From Carettochelys insculpta (taxonomy: Eukaryota; Chordata; Testudines; Carettochelyidae), in assembly GCF_033958435.1 (NCBI RefSeq), contig NC_134138.1, forward strand, positions 177,118,798 to 177,182,797: 64,000 bases of DNA, in the 5' to 3' direction. The translations under genes and the position numbers were made by a program. Numbering within the stretch: position 1 is the first letter of the stretch; the number at the start of each line of letters is the position of its first letter. Positions 55,301-64,000 of the stretch are shown here, piece after piece. The notes under the pieces are model-generated. The model saw nothing but the letters and a program-made list of their open reading frames with translations. It made no database searches and had not been told where the DNA came from.

Positions 55301-58300
55301 TTCGAATTGCCTCGGTATCTAGTTGCCTATATTCCAAAGACATGTAGGGATTTCCCGCTGTTAGTAGGTGCAGCCGAGCTTGGCTTCCCCTGGTACTCCA
55401 TGTCCCTGAGAAGCAGAAAGTAGCCATGATACAGTGCACTCTGGCCTGCCCCTTATCATGCCCCTTCATTGGGAGCTGTGATCTGGGCTAAAACAAGCCC
55501 ATGCACCAGTGCTGTTCAGGATGGTTAGCTTCCTGTGCAAAGGTATTGACAGAGGACTTATTTCTGTCCACTTTAAGGCCACTTGACCTTGGGAGAACAG
55601 TGTAAATAGGGTTATGATTTAACTAAATATTGGTTCCATTAGTGTCTTTTTTTAACAGTTTAATTGTACATCTCAAAGTCAAGTTCTGCAGATACTCTGT
55701 TTACATTAGTGCACTCAGATGTGTTTTTTGTTTTTTTTTACATTTAATATAGTGGGAAACAGATTTTAGGCCAGTATATTTAACCTAGCACGTTTTACAC
55801 CCTAAACAGTAGTATACTCAAGAAGAAAACATGGGAAAATAAACCATTTGCTAGCAAGAAGCTGGGTTAGAATTGCTATAGGAAACTTTCATGTAGTCTA
55901 TGTGATTTTATTTTTTGTTAAATGTAGCTTACCAATGTGTTAACATAAAAGCAGCCAAGGAAGTTAAATGTGAAGCTCCTTTTTCAAATGAGAGAGATGG
56001 TCTCTGCTGAGCCGTAAGTTTTTAGAAAATTTGGTCCCAGTTGGTACTGCAGTGAATACTACTAAAATCTTATAGTGGCTTTCATCATATACTACCTGAA
56101 CCAAATGCAGAAGGAATGAGTCTTTATGCCTTTATAGCTGTAATCTACCTGCAAGAATTTATGTAGAGCATAGTTATGTATGTTGCGATGCCACATCTTT
56201 GTAATGGAAAAAGATGGAAATGCTTTTTCTTTTAGTTCTTCTCAGCTGTCCTGAGGCTAAAGAAGACCTGAAGATTACCCTTTGTAAACAGCACTAGCAC
56301 TCTCTCTGTCATGCAGACTGTCCCAACAGCCTGCAACCCTCTGACTTTCTGAAATGATCAGACAGAGTGCAGCCATGCCATAGATGGAAGGGACTTGACG
56401 ATGTGCCGACCTACTCTGGGTCCTGTGGGTGCACGTGGGTTTGATACAGCGGGGGGAGTCGGGTGGCCCGGGACCGACCATCCCACCTTTATAGCAGCCT
56501 TATATAGTGTAGCAGCAATATGTGATTCAATGTATCTACTTTAAAACCTAGGTTTCCACCGTATTATGAGTACCAGGGACAATAACACTCCAATTGTGAA
56601 CACCCCAATGCCCTGTGGCTGTTCTAAGTCCCAGTAATTCTCTATACAGCCCCAGCTAGTCCAGCTAGTGGTATTTACCAATAGTGATTGATTCATTTAT
56701 TCGTAACTACAATTACTTAACACTTGTCTTATGTGTGTGTGTATATATATATTTGGCATAGGCTAAACACTAGGTTACATATAGCTGTATATAATTACAT
56801 GTGACTTACCAATAACATCCAGTGCTCCCATATCTCGCCAACAACTACGTTACAGCAGCCCTTCAAGTCAGAGATACGGCTTGGTTGGGACCTTTCGTGG
56901 CAGTGACGTCCGGGTGATCAGGCCGGGGTCTGCTGTCTGGACTGGAAGTTGCTAGCCTCCGCCTAGTGTCCAGGAGCCCACCCCCTTATTCCTGCTAAAT
57001 CACCTTTTATACTGTTTCTTACTTGGGGGTTCAATACCTGGCCAATTAAAGCATTTGTTACCTAATTTGGGCTTTCTATCCTCTCAGCCTGTCAGAACAT
57101 TTTACAAGATTTCCTCTGTTCTTGGTCATTTTCCGAACCTCCCCCCCCCCCGGGACCCTCTGATGTTGCACAACCAAGATGTTCTCTTTGGGGGGGCTTC
57201 CAGCTACTTGCCCCAGCTGTTCCCTTTGGGGACTTACTATCTGCTTGTCAGGATGTTCTCTTTGGGGACTCTCCAACTACTTGTCAACTTTCTGATTTCT
57301 TTCTCCTGGCCTGGCTTCAGACCTTCCTGCCGTTGTATGATAGCGTTCCAAGATGGAGCGTATGGTCATTCTGCCTTGCGAGTGAGGCCCGGCCACCAGG
57401 TGCTCATGCTCCCACAGGACTCTGGCTCCTTTGTAATTTCTTAAACAATTTCCTAAACAACATCTGCTGACTGTACATACCCAATAGTGGTCACATGCAC
57501 ACAAACTATTTTTAGTTGTCTTTATGTTCTCCCACAATCATGACCAGTGACTTTAGTAAAGACTTCAGTGGGTTTAGAATTTCACATAGAGCTTTTCATG
57601 GTGTTAACCGCTATACCAGTATTCACAGTTCAAATGTTTCGGTAGTAGCCTTGTTCAAATAGTGGTTACAGTTTTTAGAGTGGGATGGTTTGGAGGTTGG
57701 ACTTGGGAATCTTTTAACTCAAATAGCTGAATGAATCTTGATTAAATGTTCTGAAACTTCAGGCATGGGCAACTTCAAATCAAAGCATGAATGTTTCTTG
57801 ATATTAAAAACAGATGGCATAATGGAGACTATGGCTGATGGTCAGAACCCCACAAACATTCATGTCGGCAGCACTTCTTAATAATCTGACCATTCAAAAA
57901 TACATTCCAGTATGAGTTGAAGAATATGAATATAGTACTTGCCCACCCAGTATAGCAATTATTTTGGACTCCAGGAGAGATACAAGACCTGTTATTTGAT
58001 CAGACCATCAACTCATCTAGTGGTCGCTACATTTTCTGTACTTTCTTCATGCAAGAGCAGTCTAGTGACAACTTAATCACCAGAATTGAACTTTAAATTC
58101 TCCCCTTTGGGAGTCCCCCGTGCACAGTAGTTTAAGAACTGTTTGCTCTATTGACTGGGCTTTTTTTTTTTTTTACATTTGTTTGCTTGGTATCTGGGTT
58201 GATGGCAGTTTTTGTGTTTTTCTACTCTTTCTGCTGCTACATTTTAAAAGCACTTGAAACTGTATAGTATGTGTTTTGGCCTCTTTATCCTACTTCTACT

Positions 58301-61300
58301 GAAAAATGGGGGATGGGACTTGCCTTTTGTACACAAACAACTGCTTGGATTTGCAACTCCTAGAGTGGGCAGATCTTTCCATCACACCAAGGGGCAACAC
58401 TCATTTATTTTCCTTACCTTATTCCAGCCTACTCATGTGTCACCCTGCAGATCATAAGGACAGACAGCATCAAGATTCCTAAATTTTGACCAAGAAGAAC
58501 ACTTGACATGAGTAAGATGCTGATTGGAATGTTACGGGTTTGTCCTCTGGCTGATATTGAATAGAAATCACATCTACTGTGCACAATTACAGATACATAT
58601 GTGGAGCACTCCTTTTTCCACACTTGTGACAATTGCTCTGATTGTAAGAACTGGAGAGGTTATGTTACAGGAATTTTTTATTCTAGATCTGATTTCATGG
58701 CAGGAAAAATAATTGAGTTGTGCTTGTGCGTTTCCACAGAGTTCCAAAGTAACAAAATACATGTTCTTGTCTCTAATTTTACAGGTGTGGGCACTGCAAG
58801 CAGTTTGCTCCAGAATATGAAAAGATAGCCAAAACTCTGAAGGAAAATGATCCTCCCATACCAGTTGTCAAAATAGATGCCACTGCAGCTACTGCTTTGG
58901 CAAGTCGTTTTGATGTTAGCGGCTACCCAACCATCAAAATTCTGAAGAATGGTCAGGCAATTGATTATGATGGACCCCGAACAGAAGATGGTAAGCAGTG
59001 CTCTCTGAATTCAATGTTATGAAGTGAAAAGAATACTGAAGTAGAATCTTATTACTTGTAAGCAGAGCTTTCTAAATTCATTCATATAGCATGTGTTCCT
59101 AAGTGCACAGCATCTTCATTTCAGTTGACTTTTAAATGGAGGAATGTTAATGACAATATTTTAGGGTCTTCTGAACAGCTTCCTGTTACAATATGATTTT
59201 ACCAGGTAATTGGTGTCCCTGACACTCAAAGGATTCCCCCCCGCCGCCCCACTATTTACTAACATAGCCATTTCCCTGTTAAAGTGGTAGTACTCTTTTA
59301 TATTCTCAGAGAGGCCTGCTAACAAGAGTATCAGAATTGGTATATTGGCAATGGTTGTGGCATTTTATTATTGACTATTTATCTGACACTTAATGAGATG
59401 TTACTGTACTTCAGTCCAGACTAGGGAAAAAGCTGGCTCTCGACCCTGAGGTAACTTGTTGCAATGTACTGTACTTGTGCTCTGCGAATCTGGGGAGCAT
59501 GACTTTTTTTTGTTTGTTGGTTACATTTCTATGGTGTCCTTAAAGTAGTAAGGTATAAAAGGAACCTAAATAAGTAGGGATATAGAAAGGATTAGAATGC
59601 AGGAGTTCCTTGGTCTTAGCCGTTTGATCAGTTCAAGATAATACTCAGTCACTCATATTACCAATTTTTGGTGACTTTAAATCTTCAGATTGACACTACA
59701 ATACTAGGAAAGATGCAGGTGACATGGCTATGCAGAATTATGAACTTCTGTATTAAATTATCTTTCAGCAATTGTAGCTAAAGTCAAAGAAGTTTCTGAT
59801 CCAAATTGGACCCCTCCACCGGAAGTTACATTGGTATTGACCAAAGAGAACTTCGATGAAGTTGTGAATGAGGCTGACATAATACTTGTGGAGTTCTATG
59901 CCCCATGGTATGGCAGATGCAGATTTCTCCTTTTTCCACAAATGTGACATGACTGTGAAAGGGTGGGGCAGTTCAGGGCTCTCTCCTATCAAATTTAGTT
60001 TTCTTATAAACCGATCCCGTCTTAAAATGGCTTGCTTGATAAACTGCATCCTTAGAATGATATTCTGTTTCAAATGACTTGTGCATTTGAATGGGAATAT
60101 GTCTTATACTGAACTTTGATGTTTTAAAGAACTCTGTCTCATGAAGGCAGAGGGGATCAATGTTGGGGATAGCTATACCAGGTGAAGTCTGGGCTGATTA
60201 CACTGTGAGGTATTCTGTATCTAATAGACTGAGGCCATATTGCAATGTGGTTAATACCAGGTCAGGTACAGCCTTCATTTAAGGAAGCACCTCTTTGAAG
60301 AATCAGTAACAAAAAAAAGTTAAGAATTTAACATCTTTATTTCCCATTCTGGAAGTGTGACTTACCTTCCAAGCATGTGAAGCAGGGCAAGAAGCACTTA
60401 CTGGATATTGTCACCTATTAGCCCCCCTTTTATATTGTACCCCTTCTTTAGGTGTGGACATTGCAAAAGACTCGCTCCAGAGTACGAGAAAGCTGCCCAG
60501 GAGCTCAACAAACGTACACCCCCCATTCCTCTAGCTAAAGTGGATGCCATTGCTGAAACCGATCTCGCAAAGAAGTTTGATGTCACTGGCTATCCAACTC
60601 TGAAAATCTTCCGCAAGGGCAAACCTTTTGACTACAATGGCCCACGAGAAAAATATGGTAGGGGTCTTTCTGTTTAGATTTAGAGTTGGTGGCGAGAGGG
60701 AGGGAAAGGTGAATCACAAATGTTTTGAAGTAACCTTTCATAGCATGAAAAATCTCATGTACTTACTGTTGTAGGAGTGATAATGCAGTTTTCTATGCCC
60801 TTTCTCCTTTGCCAAGGCCAACAGGGTGAACTGCATCTTGTAGAATTATGGGTCTTGTGGCACCATTTTCATATGGGAAACACATAAAACTGGTTAACTA
60901 AAATGTTAAGTATAGATGAGAGGTGTACCTATATGGGCAAGCATTTTGTTGCTGTAAAACAATGTTTCTTAAACATTTTGAGACCATGGAACACGAAAGA
61001 ATAATAGTTTTTTTTTTTAAGTGGAACACCTATGAAAATTTTCAATTTTCTCCCCCCCCCCCCCACCAAAAAAAAGTAACATATATACAGCAAAAACAAA
61101 ATGAAGTAATTTAATCAGGTATAGCAGTGAAGAAGTAACATTGTATCTGCTTTTAATAATTGAAAACATACACTATCAGGGTATTTTTCAAATGCTTGTG
61201 GCACCCCGGCTCATTGTTCAAGGAACACCACTGTTCTGTGAAACATTGTTGAAGAAATCCTGTTGTGGAACATCTCTTGAGAGAGCTGTATCCCCACTGT

Positions 61301-63883
61301 AAATGTGGTTTTTACATGATTTGAAATTGCTACAGAGGCACAATACCTGAACTGTGCTTTTATAAATCTTCTGAATAACTTTCTTTTGTTCTTGTGCCAG
61401 GTATTGTTGATTACATGATTGAGCAGGCTGGTCCCCCATCCAAACAGATTCAGGCTACCAAGCAAGTACAAGAATTTCTGAAGGATGGTGATGATGTCAT
61501 CATCATTGGCATCTTTAGTGGGGAGATGGACAAAGCCTTCCAGGTGTATCAAGATGCTGGTAAATCGTATTTCTCCATGGTTTGCCTATGGAATGTGTTC
61601 ACATTTTTGCTGAGTTAAATTTTTATTTTAGCTCTTCATTGTGTCTTTAATGCTTAGGAAACTGTCTGGTTTCAGGTAGAGGTCCTCTGCAGATTAGCTT
61701 TCTGTATATTTTAGGACAGTTGTGGGGTACACAGGCCCCGGGGGTGGGTGGGCAGCTGCCTTGACATGAGGTGGAACTCTCTACCTTTATAAATTGCTGC
61801 TGCGGTGCTGTGAGCCATGCTCTGAGGGTTTCCAGCGGGTGCGGGGAAGGAGGATTATTGTGCACTCAGGACAGGTAGCCCTCAGTGCTGCCCACAGCCC
61901 CGCCCCTTTTAGGAGCATGGCAGTGAACCACCCCCACCCCCCACACACAATGCTTTCCCGGGGCCCAGCAAATCTGAGTCTCTGGGAGTGCATTGTGCTA
62001 GTGAAGGAGTGAGGATTTTGATCTGCTGCTAGCTGATGTACTCTGACTCTTGAGAAAAACCAATCCTGCCCTCTCTGTTGTCCTGCCTGCCCTCCTGACT
62101 GTTCCACATGACACGTGTCCATGCTCCATTGAGTAGGGAGCCAGTAGAAAAAAAGCTGTGTCTATGGCTGCAAGAAAAAGTCCAGGCCAGGTGTGAGAGA
62201 AGAACTGATAGAGGACCAGTAGCATGAGAGAGGAGGCAAGGCTGGTAGCTGACAGGCAGTTCAAGTGTATGTATATATGAGCTCCTCGTGGGGGCAGTGA
62301 GGCTCAGAAGAAGGTCAAAGCTAAAGTAGTGGGAAGGGTCACCTTCTGCCTCCCTTAAAGAAAATATGCTTGGAGAGTAGGGGCTCTGCCTTGGTGGTTG
62401 CGGGCGGAAGGGAAAGGGGAAGTGTGAAGGATGATTGTGCTTCTCTCCAATCCCTCAGTGCAGATTACTGACTCAACTACTCCTCTTCAGGGCTCTGGGA
62501 GGAGTACAGTGTTTAACTGTAGAGGAGCCCTATCATTACTGCCTCTATCTCTTTGGTGCAGCAGGGAGATCTTTCTTGAACCAGTCTTGACATCCACCTG
62601 TGGGGATAGAAAGCATCAAGACATTCCCTTTTTCCTTACCATGTGGCAAAGCTTACTTGTTAACTCGCACTTTTCACCTGCATGGCAGAGCAACATCACT
62701 ATTAATGTGGCCATTACAACCTAGAAATTTTAGTTTAGAAGGTTGTTATTCCAAAATATAGTAAAATATTACAAAGCAGGTATCTGAAGATGCTCACAGT
62801 TTTGGAATACTAGAATAAATTTCAGGGGAGATTGGTGAGCAGAGCTCAGGCAAAACACAGTCCCGGGTGCATGTTAAACTTGTCTCAGTTCTCCCCTGTG
62901 TGGAGAAATACAGTAACAGAGATCAAACTTTATACTGGATCAGGTAAGAGGCCACCACTTTCCAAATCTTGGCACAGGGGGAGTTTCTTCAAACTAGAGT
63001 TAAAAGAAGACAAAAAAGCAGTCCAGTAGCAGTTTCAAGACTAACAAAATGTATTAGTTGATGAGCTTTCATGGGACAGACCCACTTCAGATCAGAAGTG
63101 GGTCTGTCCCATGAAAGCTCATCAACTAATACATTTTGTTAGTCTTTAAAGTGTGACTGGACTGCTCTTTTGTTTTCATAGAATATAGGCTAGGACAACT
63201 ATCTGTTAGTAGAGTTAAAAGGATTTTAATCATAGGGTGTGTCAGCACTTGGCATTTGATGTGAACAGGTGTGTATAACAAAGTGCTTGGCTGTAACTCC
63301 CATGTGGGTGCTTATGGATGTTAAGGTTAGAGACCTCCTCCACATTGCAGGCCACAGAACTTTACCTACCCATTTGAGTCCTGTAATAGACCTTTAACTT
63401 CTAAGTCACTGAAGTCCTCCAGTAATGTTTTAAAGACTTCATGTTACAGAGAATTTACCATTTACACTAGTGTAAACCTGCTTAACAAGCCTGAATTTAA
63501 AAGGTTCCGAGTCAGCATTAATGTAAACCAGTTTGAAGAGTATTAAATTAATGCAAAGTAGGAACTTCTAAGTTTGTGCATGCAGTATGCACAGAAGGGA
63601 GTTAGGGAAGCACTTTAGTACAACCTGGTAATCACACCATCATAGTCTGAAGTGCAGGGCAGTGTCAACAAACACTCAGATGCTGTAGTTTTTTGTTTCT
63701 AATTATTTTTCTCTAAAAACTTACCTGTCAGCTAATGGCTTAAGAGAAGATTACAAGTTCCACCACACCTTCAGCAGTGAGATTGCAAAGTTCTTGAAAG
63801 TGACTCCTAGCAAACTGGTGGTCATGCAACCAGAAAAATTTCAATCAAAACATGAACCCAAAATGAATGTTTTGGATCTTAAA
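43291..63883 (+). CDS. PDIA4: PDIA4 (ERp72), exons 1-7, 3' end beyond window
   Basis: Protein disulfide isomerase A4 is an ER-lumen oxidoreductase that forms, breaks and rearranges disulfides in secretory proteins. The coding exons are 43291-43387, 54454-54634, 58785-58990, 59769-59907, 60452-60657, 61401-61559 and 63732-63883, all with GT-AG borders and matching phases. They give 380 codons of a protein that is about 640 in relatives. The order is signal peptide (1 to about 25), acidic Asp/Glu region (about 35-55), catalytic domain a0 with CGHC at residues 94-97, catalytic domain a with CGHC at 209-212, and the start of redox-inactive domain b from about 277. The b' domain, third CGHC domain and KDEL-like signal must lie to the right. 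No frame break is seen, so the gene looks functional. Confidence 0.96.
44455..44863. mobile_element. TGTCTACAC MITE in PDIA4 intron 1
   Basis: It starts GGCTGAATCTACATGCGC and ends GTGTAGACACAGCC. It is flanked by AAA on both sides (44452-44454 and 44864-44866). Internal landmarks (CCCTGGCCCATTCTTTC, GGAAGAGCACCTTTTTC) match the element at 22089-22528 in the same orientation. Confidence 0.83.
45935..46025. mobile_element. hAT-like repeat end
   Basis: AGGTGGGCAAAATACAGCCTGTGGGTTAG-type sequence resembles the terminus of hAT elements common in sauropsids, which read CAGTGGTGGGCAA. A similar GCAGGGATGGGCAACCTCT end is at 46863-46882. Neither partner terminus was found. Confidence 0.4.
47821..47868. 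other. Perfect 17-bp hairpin in intron 1
   Basis: GACCAGCAAATTCATCA (47821-47837) and its exact complement (47852-47868) flank a 14-base loop. One more A-T pair can form outside. The stem is short for a standard pre-miRNA. No repeat family was recognised around it. Confidence 0.7.
48417..48735. mobile_element. TA-type MITE, inverted copy of the 19063 family
   Basis: AGTTGAACCTCTCTTGTCCGG at the left and CTAGAGGTTCAACC at the right are the inverted termini. The interior (ACACTTCCACTGCT-like, AATTACAGCTAAATAACAG, CAAACTTCATGGGA) is the reverse complement of 19063-19382. Confidence 0.8.
49958..50438. mobile_element. Large fold-back MITE in PDIA4 intron 1
   Basis: This 481-bp element starts GGCCGTGTCTACACTGGTCCC and ends GGGCCCAGTGTAGCTGCAGCC. 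The flanks are TTG and TCG. The two halves are inverted repeats along their length: GCAGCATCTCATTAGCATAAT, CATGTAGATGGG and TTCGAAAGTGC blocks recur in mirrored order, with a smaller inverted repeat nested at 50125-50275. Confidence 0.85.
50990..51255. repeat. Dispersed repeat, pair with 31672-31935
   Basis: It aligns from CACTCTGG through GATGATCAC with the copy at 31672-31935, with small indels. It ends in a GTGATCATC-like terminus. Confidence 0.75.
54454..54634 (+). CDS. PDIA4: PDIA4 exon 2: acidic segment and start of a0 domain
   Basis: Acceptor CCACTTTTCTAG precedes it. It encodes ESVTKED, then a run of Asp, Asn and Glu built from GAT/GAC/GAG triplets, the low-affinity calcium-binding acidic stretch of ERp72. 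It continues with [14 protein letters not shown] and LLEFYAPW of the first thioredoxin fold. It ends in phase 2 inside the Trp codon before CGHC, with donor GTAGGT at 54635. Confidence 0.95.
54635..58784 (+). other. PDIA4: PDIA4 intron 2 (4.15 kb)
   Basis: The only repeat I can support inside is the probable LTR at 56595-57540. The open frames at 54829-55469 and 58254-58828 are unrecognised; the last overlaps exon 3 in the wrong frame. Nothing suggests an alternative exon. Confidence 0.85.
56595..57540 (-). mobile_element. Probable solo LTR of an endogenous retrovirus
   Basis: Read on the - strand, it begins TGATTGTGGGAGAAC and has a TATAAAAG box (57004-57011), then AATAAA about 310 bases downstream (56696-56701), the U3-R-U5 arrangement of an LTR. 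Upstream of the TATA box three copies of GTTCTCTTTGGGG (57181, 57219, 57255) form a U3-like direct repeat. The end near 56595 (TGTGAAC on +) is a guess. I see no target duplication, primer site or viral gene. Confidence 0.45.
58785..58990 (+). CDS. PDIA4: PDIA4 exon 3: first CGHC active site
   Basis: Acceptor TCTAATTTTACAG. It completes Trp and encodes [15 protein letters not shown], then the thioredoxin fold with the cis-Pro motif SGYPTIKIL. It ends in phase 1 after RTED, donor GTAAGC. The exon is 206 nt, identical in length and phase to exon 5. Confidence 0.97.
58991..59768 (+). other. PDIA4: PDIA4 intron 3
   Basis: This is 778 bp of unique-looking intronic sequence with no recognisable repeat or exon. 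Confidence 0.85.
59769..59907 (+). CDS. PDIA4: PDIA4 exon 4: linker and start of a domain
   Basis: Acceptor TATCTTTCAG. It encodes [19 protein letters not shown], the interdomain linker, then [14 protein letters not shown] and ILVEFYAPW. The donor is GTATGG at 59908, again splitting the Trp codon in phase 2. Confidence 0.96.
59908..61400 (+). other. PDIA4: PDIA4 introns 4 and 5 around exon 5
   Basis: Intron 4 is 59908-60451 and intron 5 is 60658-61400. Intron 5 contains a probable non-autonomous hAT-like repeat at about 60959-61255. It begins AACAATGTTTCTTAAAC, ends GTGAAACATTGTTG, and carries GACCATGGAACAC and CAAGGAACACCAC blocks between. No other features are seen. Confidence 0.6.
60452..60657 (+). 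CDS. PDIA4: PDIA4 exon 5: second CGHC active site
   Basis: Acceptor CCCCTTCTTTAG. It encodes [20 protein letters not shown], followed by the cis-Pro motif TGYPTLKIF and [10 protein letters not shown]. The donor is GTAGGG at 60658 in phase 1. Confidence 0.97.
61401..61559 (+). CDS. PDIA4: PDIA4 exon 6: end of a domain, start of b domain
   Basis: Acceptor TTCTTGTGCCAG. It encodes [16 protein letters not shown], the last helix of the a domain, and the first strands of the non-catalytic b domain ([17 protein letters not shown]). The donor is GTAAAT at 61560 in phase 1. Confidence 0.96.
61560..63731 (+). other. PDIA4: PDIA4 intron 6
   Basis: This is 2.17 kb. A GC-rich block at 61690-62060 may be an old repeat. 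The Penelope-type palindrome is at 63009-63174. No alternative exon is evident. Confidence 0.8.
63009..63174. repeat. Penelope terminal-repeat palindrome
   Basis: Two roughly 80-base arms face each other around a 6-base centre (63089-63094). Each is the 3' terminal block of the Penelope-like element (GAAGTGGGTCTGTCCCATG ... AACTAATACATTTTGTTAG). The inner 55 bases pair almost perfectly and the outer parts diverge slightly. No Penelope coding sequence lies between or beside them. Confidence 0.88.
63732..63883 (+). CDS. PDIA4: PDIA4 exon 7: b domain
   Basis: Acceptor TTACCTGTCAG. It encodes [38 protein letters not shown] and VLDLK, part of the b domain without active-site cysteines. It ends at a codon boundary (phase 0), donor GTGAGT at 63884. 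The next exon is outside the window. Confidence 0.95.
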
Positions 63884-64000
63884 GTGAGTATTTTTCCAGA
63901 CTATTAGCAAAAAGTAAGTCTGTGTGATTACAAGTGTGTATGAGGACTCCTTTTCATTCTTATACATGAGCAGTTTACATTATCCAGTTGGTATTTAATA

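Noticed and set aside
1..64000. CRISPR arrays, operons, bacterial promoters, rRNA or tRNA genes
   Set aside because: No regular spacer-repeat array, no prokaryotic gene organisation and no cloverleaf or rRNA signature were seen; the window is vertebrate nuclear DNA.

Overview
The window is nuclear DNA of a sauropsid vertebrate, most likely a turtle; I cannot name the species. The evidence is one split vertebrate gene (PDIA4), CR1 LINE 3' ends with the ATTCTATGATTCTATG tail, Penelope-like retroelements with a GIY-YIG domain, several hAT lineages, and a very large load of PIF/Harbinger-type DNA transposons and miniature derivatives.

Bases 1 to about 42,640 contain no host gene that I recognise. 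They are a transposon graveyard. Two large Harbinger families occur. Family 1 (copies at 1-2075 and 8250-12228) carries a Myb/SANT-like gene on one strand and a convergent DDE transposase on the other. Family 2 (33590-37450 and the fragment 24850-26234) has the same gene plan but different termini and a diverged sequence. About 0.68-kb elements at 20611, 30808 and 40529 look like internally deleted derivatives of family 1. Fully palindromic elements of 409-481 bp at 4886, 22089, 39237 (half copy), 41638, 44455 and 49958 share the terminal motif GGCYRYGTCTACAC. Several of these sit inside older hAT or Penelope sequence, and removing them restores the older reading and exposes 3-bp target duplications. 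hAT transposase remnants of at least four lineages lie at 2262-5987, 17405-18990, 21888-24215, 26300-27290 and 27307-28610 (minus strand). Penelope-like fragments lie at 29880-30807, 38925-40297 and 40298-42632.

From about 42,900 a GC-rich CpG-island-like promoter leads into PDIA4 (ERp72), read on the + strand. Seven coding exons are in the window: 43291-43387, 54454-54634, 58785-58990, 59769-59907, 60452-60657, 61401-61559 and 63732-63883. Together they encode 380 codons: signal peptide, acidic segment, the first two thioredoxin-like domains each with a CGHC active site, and most of the first redox-inactive domain. The third catalytic domain and the C-terminal ER-retention signal lie beyond the right edge. 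The introns hold fewer and smaller repeats: palindromic elements, hAT ends, a likely retroviral LTR in intron 2, and a Penelope terminal palindrome in intron 6.

The most interesting material is the Harbinger system. There is a family-1 transposase copy whose only visible breaks are in homopolymer runs, a complete two-gene autonomous element, its deletion derivatives, and a second family of the same design, all within 37 kb.
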